Below are positions 59,460 through 64,000 of a DNA stretch of 64,000 nt, in pieces. The notes under the pieces were generated by a model. It searched no databases and had not been told where the DNA came from. It saw nothing but the letters and a program-made list of their open reading frames with translations. The stretch covers positions 37,560,501 to 37,624,500 of the forward strand of contig NC_084761.1 in NCBI RefSeq assembly GCF_028858725.1. The letters are read 5' to 3'. The stretch comes from Colius striatus. Lineage: Eukaryota > Chordata > Aves > Coliiformes > Coliidae. A program made the position numbers and the translations under genes. How positions within the stretch are numbered: the stretch's first letter is position 1; every line of letters begins with the position of its first letter.

Positions 59460-60732
59460 CTAGGAACAGAGAAACAGAGTTAGGGCTTGATTTTCAGCTA
59501 GAAAGCACTGTCACTACCCCAAATTGTACAGGTGTTTGCTTCCACATGGGTGAGCAGGGAGAAGAAAGGCTGACCTCCAGCCACCTTTCCAGGGGGTCAC
59601 CCAACCCCTCCAGAGACCCTAGTCCTTTTTTTTTTTTTGTGACATATCACCTTCAATTTCCATGAACACATTTTGTTTTTGCAAGAAGCCACAAAATACC
59701 AGAAGAAGGAGTTTCACCCAGTAGCAGCCACGTTGCTTGCCCTGAGAAGGACTGCTCAGTCCTGCTTCCTCTCTGCCTGTGAGTGAGGGGGGAATAGCAG
59801 CTGCTGCCAGGGGTGAGACAGGACCTGCTGGTGGGAGCACTGCCACTGTAGCTGCCCTCCCAGTGCCCCACACCCTGCCTGGGCTCTGCCCAGGGAGCAG
59901 AGCCCCGGGAAAGACACCACAGAGAGTTTAACCTCATACAGGAAAAATAAATAAGCAAACCAATAAATTAATAAAATTGGCTCCTACAACCTGCCATTGA
60001 CAAAAACAGCAGTGTCAAGGCACCAATGAAAGGACTGCCCCCCATAGGCAGATTCACAGAATCACATGGAATCACAGAATGATGGGGATTGGAAGGAACC
60101 TCTAGAGACCTCCAACCGCCAGCTAAAACAGGTTTGCCTCCACCAGGTCACACAGGAACTCATCTAGGAGGGGTTTGGAAACCTCCAGAGAAGAGACTCT
60201 ACACTCTCTCTGGTCAGCCTGTTCCAGGGCTCCCTCAACCTCAGAGGAGCAAGTTTCTCCTTGTGTTCCAGGGGAACTTCCTGCATTCCAGCTTGTGTCT
60301 CTTACCCTTTGTCCCATCAAATATTCAGGAGAGGAGGCTTGGCTCTGGATAGGTCTAGGCTTCACCCTCTAAGCACTAAAACACCCTGCTCTCCTCCATC
60401 CCAGCGCCAGCAAGGAGCACACCCGACCCTTCCCACTGCACCCTGTGCTGAGATTGGGGTGGGCGGGGGGGCTGCAGGTATTATTGTATTTATCTGCACT
60501 TGAAGTTTCCCTATCTTCAATTTAACTCAGACTGGAAAGCAACTGGCCACAATCTAGCTTCCCTGGCCGTGCAGCAAGGTGCTGTGTGCTCAAACCCTCC
60601 ACCTGAGTACTTTGTGAAGCCACAGACCCAGGAAAGAGCTACAAGCAGCATCCAGCCTCATCAGCATGCTGAACCCCTCCATCCCCCTGCAAAGAGCAGA
60701 TGGCCCAGCTGGAAAAGCAGCAGCAAGCTTAC
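59460..60732 (-). other. IBSP intron 1 (candidate)
   Basis: If the untranslated exon at 60733 is right, this 1.27 kb intron separates it from exon 2. It contains a T13-type homopolymer near 59625 and a CR1 3' fragment at 60056-60355. Confidence 0.6.
60056..60355 (-). mobile_element. CR1 LINE 3' fragment
   Basis: Inverted CR1 tail CACAGAATCACATGGAATCA, then GGAAGGAACCTCTAGAGACC and TGGTCAGCCTGTTCCAGGGC, typical CR1 3' blocks. 5'-truncated; it lies in IBSP intron 1 in the same orientation as the gene. Confidence 0.92.
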
Positions 60733-60785
60733 CCTGCCTCAGCAGCGATGGCTACCCGCGGAGTCGGCTGGCACAGATTTCCTCC
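60733..60785 (-). other. Candidate IBSP untranslated exon 1
   Basis: The minus strand ends in a good donor GAGGCAGG|GTAAGC at 60733 and starts about 20-25 bp below an inverted TATA element. No ATG with a long frame. Length about 50 bp, like the short first exon of mammalian BSP genes; the exact start is inferred. Confidence 0.55.
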
Positions 60786-60804
60786 CACTAATGCCCTGCC
60801 AGGA

Positions 60805-60810
60805 TATAAA
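60805..60810 (-). promoter_or_regulatory. Inverted TATA box of IBSP
   Basis: TATAAA on the plus strand, so TTTATA on the coding strand (GGCTTTATATCCTGG). Mammalian BSP promoters are known for an inverted TATA at about -24; here it sits at a matching distance from the candidate exon 1. A G-rich stretch (GGGGGGGGC) lies just upstream. Confidence 0.6.
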
Positions 60811-62120
60811 GCCTATTTTTGCCCCCCCCAAGGCAGTCACCGCCCTGTCCTGAGTGAAGCCAGCCCACTGGCCTGTGCCAGAAAACCCCCAAACTTCAAT
60901 GCCGGCAGATTTGGTGCATAAACATAGTGTCCCGCACCGCTGCCAAACCCGAGGAGGTTTGCACCACGCCACTTAATTGAGGGTCTGGCCTCAGAGGAAT
61001 GGCTGGGAGGATGGAGGGTATAATAACACTCTTGCTTTGAATTAAAATAAATATTGGGAAATCTGTTCTCAGGGGATGTCCACCTCCCTTTTTGGGAAAT
61101 TCTGTCACCGTTTTTTCGAGAAGATAAAAAAGACCAACCTCAAAGGCCCAGCTCCACAGTCACTTGAGCACAGCCATTAGACAAAAAAAGCCTAAAGCCA
61201 AACAAGCCTCTCTCCAGGCTGCCTGCAGAGATGAAACGGGCCTTGGGAAGGGCAGAGAAAGAGAAAGAGATTCGAATACAGGTGTCACTACTCCCCCTTT
61301 GAGAGTCATTTCTCCCTCAGTGATGCTACGAAATGTGCATCTGCTTTGTTCCTTGTGTCCCTCAAAACCATTGGTCTCCAAAATCAGGTATTCCCTAGCT
61401 GAAGTCTGGCCACTCTGTACATATCCACAGCACAGCAGAATAACTGCCTGGGGCAAAACAAATGTCAAAACCCCACAGTCATGGACACCTGAAGTTCAGT
61501 GGGGACTTTGGTGGCAGGACACAGGCAGTGGTCAGAGCGCAGGGGATGGGGACACTTAGAGTGCTGTAGCTGCCGCCCTCGCCCCGCCTCCCCTCCCCCC
61601 CCCCCCCTTCCCCCCCGGCACACATCTCTCCATTCCCCATACTTATCATTTGCTTCTGGGATTTCAGCTGCCCAGCTCTCCAGTGCACCTCTGCTCCCTC
61701 TTTCCCAGATTTCTCTTGCAGTCCTTAGCCGAGGCTCCGTGCTGCTCCTGCATGTGCCCTGGCTGCAACAGCTCAAGCAGCAGCTCCTTGCTGAAGGAAG
61801 CTTCACTTTCCACAGTGGGAAGCAAAACTGCAAATCCCACCCAAATCCTTCAGCCCTACAATCCTGCTGAGAGGGAACTGCAGGGCTGGAAAGTGCATGC
61901 CTCTAAGCAGGTCAATGATGCACAGGTCAGCCTGTGATAAAACTACGATTATTCAGGAAAAATATACTTTATAGTGGAAGACCTGAACACCCATGCTTCT
62001 TCTTAAAACTGAGGGCTGTGCTTGCCAAAAGCCTCACCCACAACCATGGGAGCCCAGATTTACTCTGAATTTGACTGGGAAGCAATGGATTTCTGGTTAG
62101 CTAAATTCCCAGATTAGGAC
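60811..62120. other. IBSP upstream region
   Basis: 1.3 kb presumed to hold more of the IBSP promoter. It contains a C13 run at 61595-61607 (G-rich on the other strand). No gene recognised; frames at 61164-61559 and 61465-61833 lack support. Confidence 0.6.
61595..61615 (-). repeat. C-homopolymer run (G-rich on minus strand)
   Basis: Thirteen C, then TT, then seven C: G-quadruplex-prone on the minus strand, about 800 bp upstream of the IBSP inverted TATA. Confidence 0.8.
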
Positions 62121-62888
62121 CAGAAAGGCAATCTCATGAGGTTCACAAGGACAAGTTCAGGGTCCTGCACCTGAGGAGGAACAACCCCTTGCACCAGTAC
62201 AGGCTGGGGATTGACCTGCTGGAGAGCAGCTCTGCAGTGAGAGACCTGGGAGTCCTGGTTGATATGAAACTAACCATGAGCCAGCAATGTGCCCTCGCGG
62301 CCAAGAAGGCCAATGACATCTGGGGAGGTATCAAGAAGAGTGTGGCCAGCAGTTCAAGGGAGGTTCTGCTCCCTCTCTATTCTGCCCTGGTGAGGCCTCA
62401 TCTGGAGTACTGTGTCCAGTTCTGGGCTCCTCAGCTCAAGAGGGACAGAGAACTTCTGGAGAGAGTCCAGTGCAGGGCCACCAAGATGATGAGGTGCCTG
62501 GAACATCTCTTACAAGGAAAGGCTGTGAGATCTGGAGTTGTTTAGCCTGGAGAAGACTGAGGGGGGAACCTTAACAAAACTTACAAATAAAAAAAAGGCG
62601 GATGTCAAGAGGATGGGGCAAGTCTTTTTTTCTGCAGCACCTAGTGACAGGACAAGGGATAATGGGCACAAGCTGAAGCATGAAAAGTTCCACTTGAACG
62701 TGAGGAGAATGTTCAGGTGAGGGAGCCCTGGCATAGGATGCCCAGGGAGGGTGTGGAACCTCCTTCTCTGCAGGTTTTCAAAATCAAAGTATTACTGCGT
62801 GACCTGATCGAGGTGAACTTGCTTTAGCAGTGCGTTGGACTGGATGATTTCTAGAAGCCTCTTCTAATCCCGACCATTCTATGATTTT
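62121..62888 (+). mobile_element. CR1 LINE 3' fragment with RT tail
   Basis: The frame at 62189-62545 reads [20 protein letters not shown] and [20 protein letters not shown], closely matching the CR1 at 13042-13344 in both protein and DNA, so both belong to one fairly young subfamily. The tail ends CCATTCTATGATTTTTTTAT. 5'-truncated and inactive. Confidence 0.94.
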
Positions 62889-64000
62889 TTTATTGTTATT
62901 TTGTCTTCTCTCTCATCACATCAACAGGTATGTTTTGGGGAGCTGCTAACTGCTGCAGAAATGCCACATGCATCTCATGCTTTTGGGAAGGGAGAGGTCC
63001 CTTGCAGCCTCCCCAGGGGTCCCACTGCCCTGGCCACATGCCCTCCTTGAAAACTGCAGGCTTCAAGGGCACAGTTATGGGCTTCAAAGTCCATTGTGTC
63101 ACTGTGAGGAGTGGTAATTACAAGGGATGACTAGAGCTGGCTGTGGCTTTCAGCTGGTGTCTCGGGCCAGGAAAACCCACACATCAAAAAAACCACCCAA
63201 AATCCCAAAGCAGCCATGCAGTTTCCAATGTCAACGTAGCAGCCTCTGGTAAAGACAGACACTACAACCATGAGGGAGCCAGTATGCCCCAGCACCTGGC
63301 TGAAGGGGCTGCCCTGATGCGGGGCAGTGTGGGGACACAGGACAGAGATTGCCCTGTTTCCCGCTGTCCCACACCAACACAGACTGCCCTGCATGGGAGA
63401 GCAGCCAGCACATGCTCAGCTTTGAGCCTGAATTTCATCAGAGCTGGGGAACAGAGAGTGCTGGTAGGAGGTGATTTTTAATATAATTAAAGGGCTGATG
63501 CTCCAGAATGCTTAAAAAAGAAAACTAACTATAAAAACACGTATTTCACCCAAGATCCCTAAAAAGCACTGGGATAATTATATGTGCTAAAATGCGTGAG
63601 CACTTATGTTTAGCTCCTGGGCCAGGGAGCAGGTCCTGCCTGGGGAGCAACCTCACAGCATCATGCAGTAAGACCAGCAGGAAGGTTGGTCAAACATCCG
63701 AAATCTTTCCAATTATAATAATAATCATCATTAATAGTGTTATAATAAAAAACATCATCATGTCTCAGGGCTGGAGTATTGGTCTCTGAATGCTTTTGTA
63801 AGAACTCTGGTTCTCCAAGGCAGCAGGGCTTAGAAAGGTCAGCCATTTGCCTCAAAGCAGCATTTGGTATCTGTTATTAAAAGTGGTGGCCGGATTTGAC
63901 AGCTTCATGAAAATAATCTCACTTTTGCAGATAAACAGCTGAAACAAAACACCCAATGACTTGCCTGCCTCTGGCAGGACTGGAATATCTCTCATGAGAA
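62889..64000. other. Right flank, no gene seen
   Basis: 1.1 kb with an AT-rich (ATA/ATC) patch near 63711-63760. In other vertebrates DMP1 is the next gene on this side, but none of its exons is visible here. Confidence 0.65.

Overview
The window is vertebrate nuclear DNA and almost certainly avian. Evidence: CR1 LINE copies whose 3' ends carry the short (ATTCTATG-type) repeats typical of birds, compact GT-AG introns, and the eggshell/bone matrix gene ovocleidin-116 (the bird counterpart of MEPE). The osteopontin and bone sialoprotein sequences are clearly bird-like, but I cannot name the species. No prokaryotic, CRISPR, plasmid or phage features are present.

All four recognisable genes lie on the minus strand, in the order IBSP > MEPE (OC-116) > SPP1 > PKD2 when read 5'->3' on that strand. 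This is the order of the SIBLING/SCPP cluster next to PKD2 in mammals. (1) 273-16649: exons 1-9 of PKD2 (polycystin-2), from the start codon in a CpG island to the pore exon; the C-terminal exons lie beyond the left edge. (2) 17453-20226: all six coding exons of SPP1 (osteopontin), with an RGD motif, an Asp-rich stretch and a poly(A) signal at 17123. (3) 20241-46898: about 26.7 kb with no supportable gene, only CR1 fragments and low-complexity DNA. (4) 47282-52304: four coding exons of OC-116/MEPE, whose 3' exon contains eight near-identical 78-bp (26-residue) tandem repeats, an RGD and a Ser-rich ASARM-like segment. (5) 55413-59448: six coding exons of IBSP (bone sialoprotein), with a 20-Glu run and two RGD motifs, plus a likely untranslated exon 1 near 60733 downstream of an inverted TATA element. 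(6) 60811-64000: upstream flank with another CR1.

The three SIBLING genes share one architecture: a signal-peptide exon of 18-20 codons, small acidic exons, a large 3' exon, and phase-0 coding introns throughout. Their products are secreted, highly acidic phosphoproteins that bind mineral and integrins in bone and, for OC-116 and osteopontin in birds, eggshell. PKD2 is an unrelated ciliary/ER cation channel that is simply the syntenic neighbour.

CR1 LINE remains occur in both orientations: 1921 and 12430 (inside PKD2), 24307, 30120, 33925, 40702 (in the SPP1-MEPE gap), 60056 (IBSP intron 1) and 62121. Exon boundaries were derived by hand from reading frame, splice consensus and, for PKD2, agreement with the human exon lengths I know. 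I saw no new multi-gene system; the points most worth checking are the OC-116 repeat array, the shortened PKD2 N terminus, the two RGDs and long Glu run of BSP, and the inverted TATA of IBSP.
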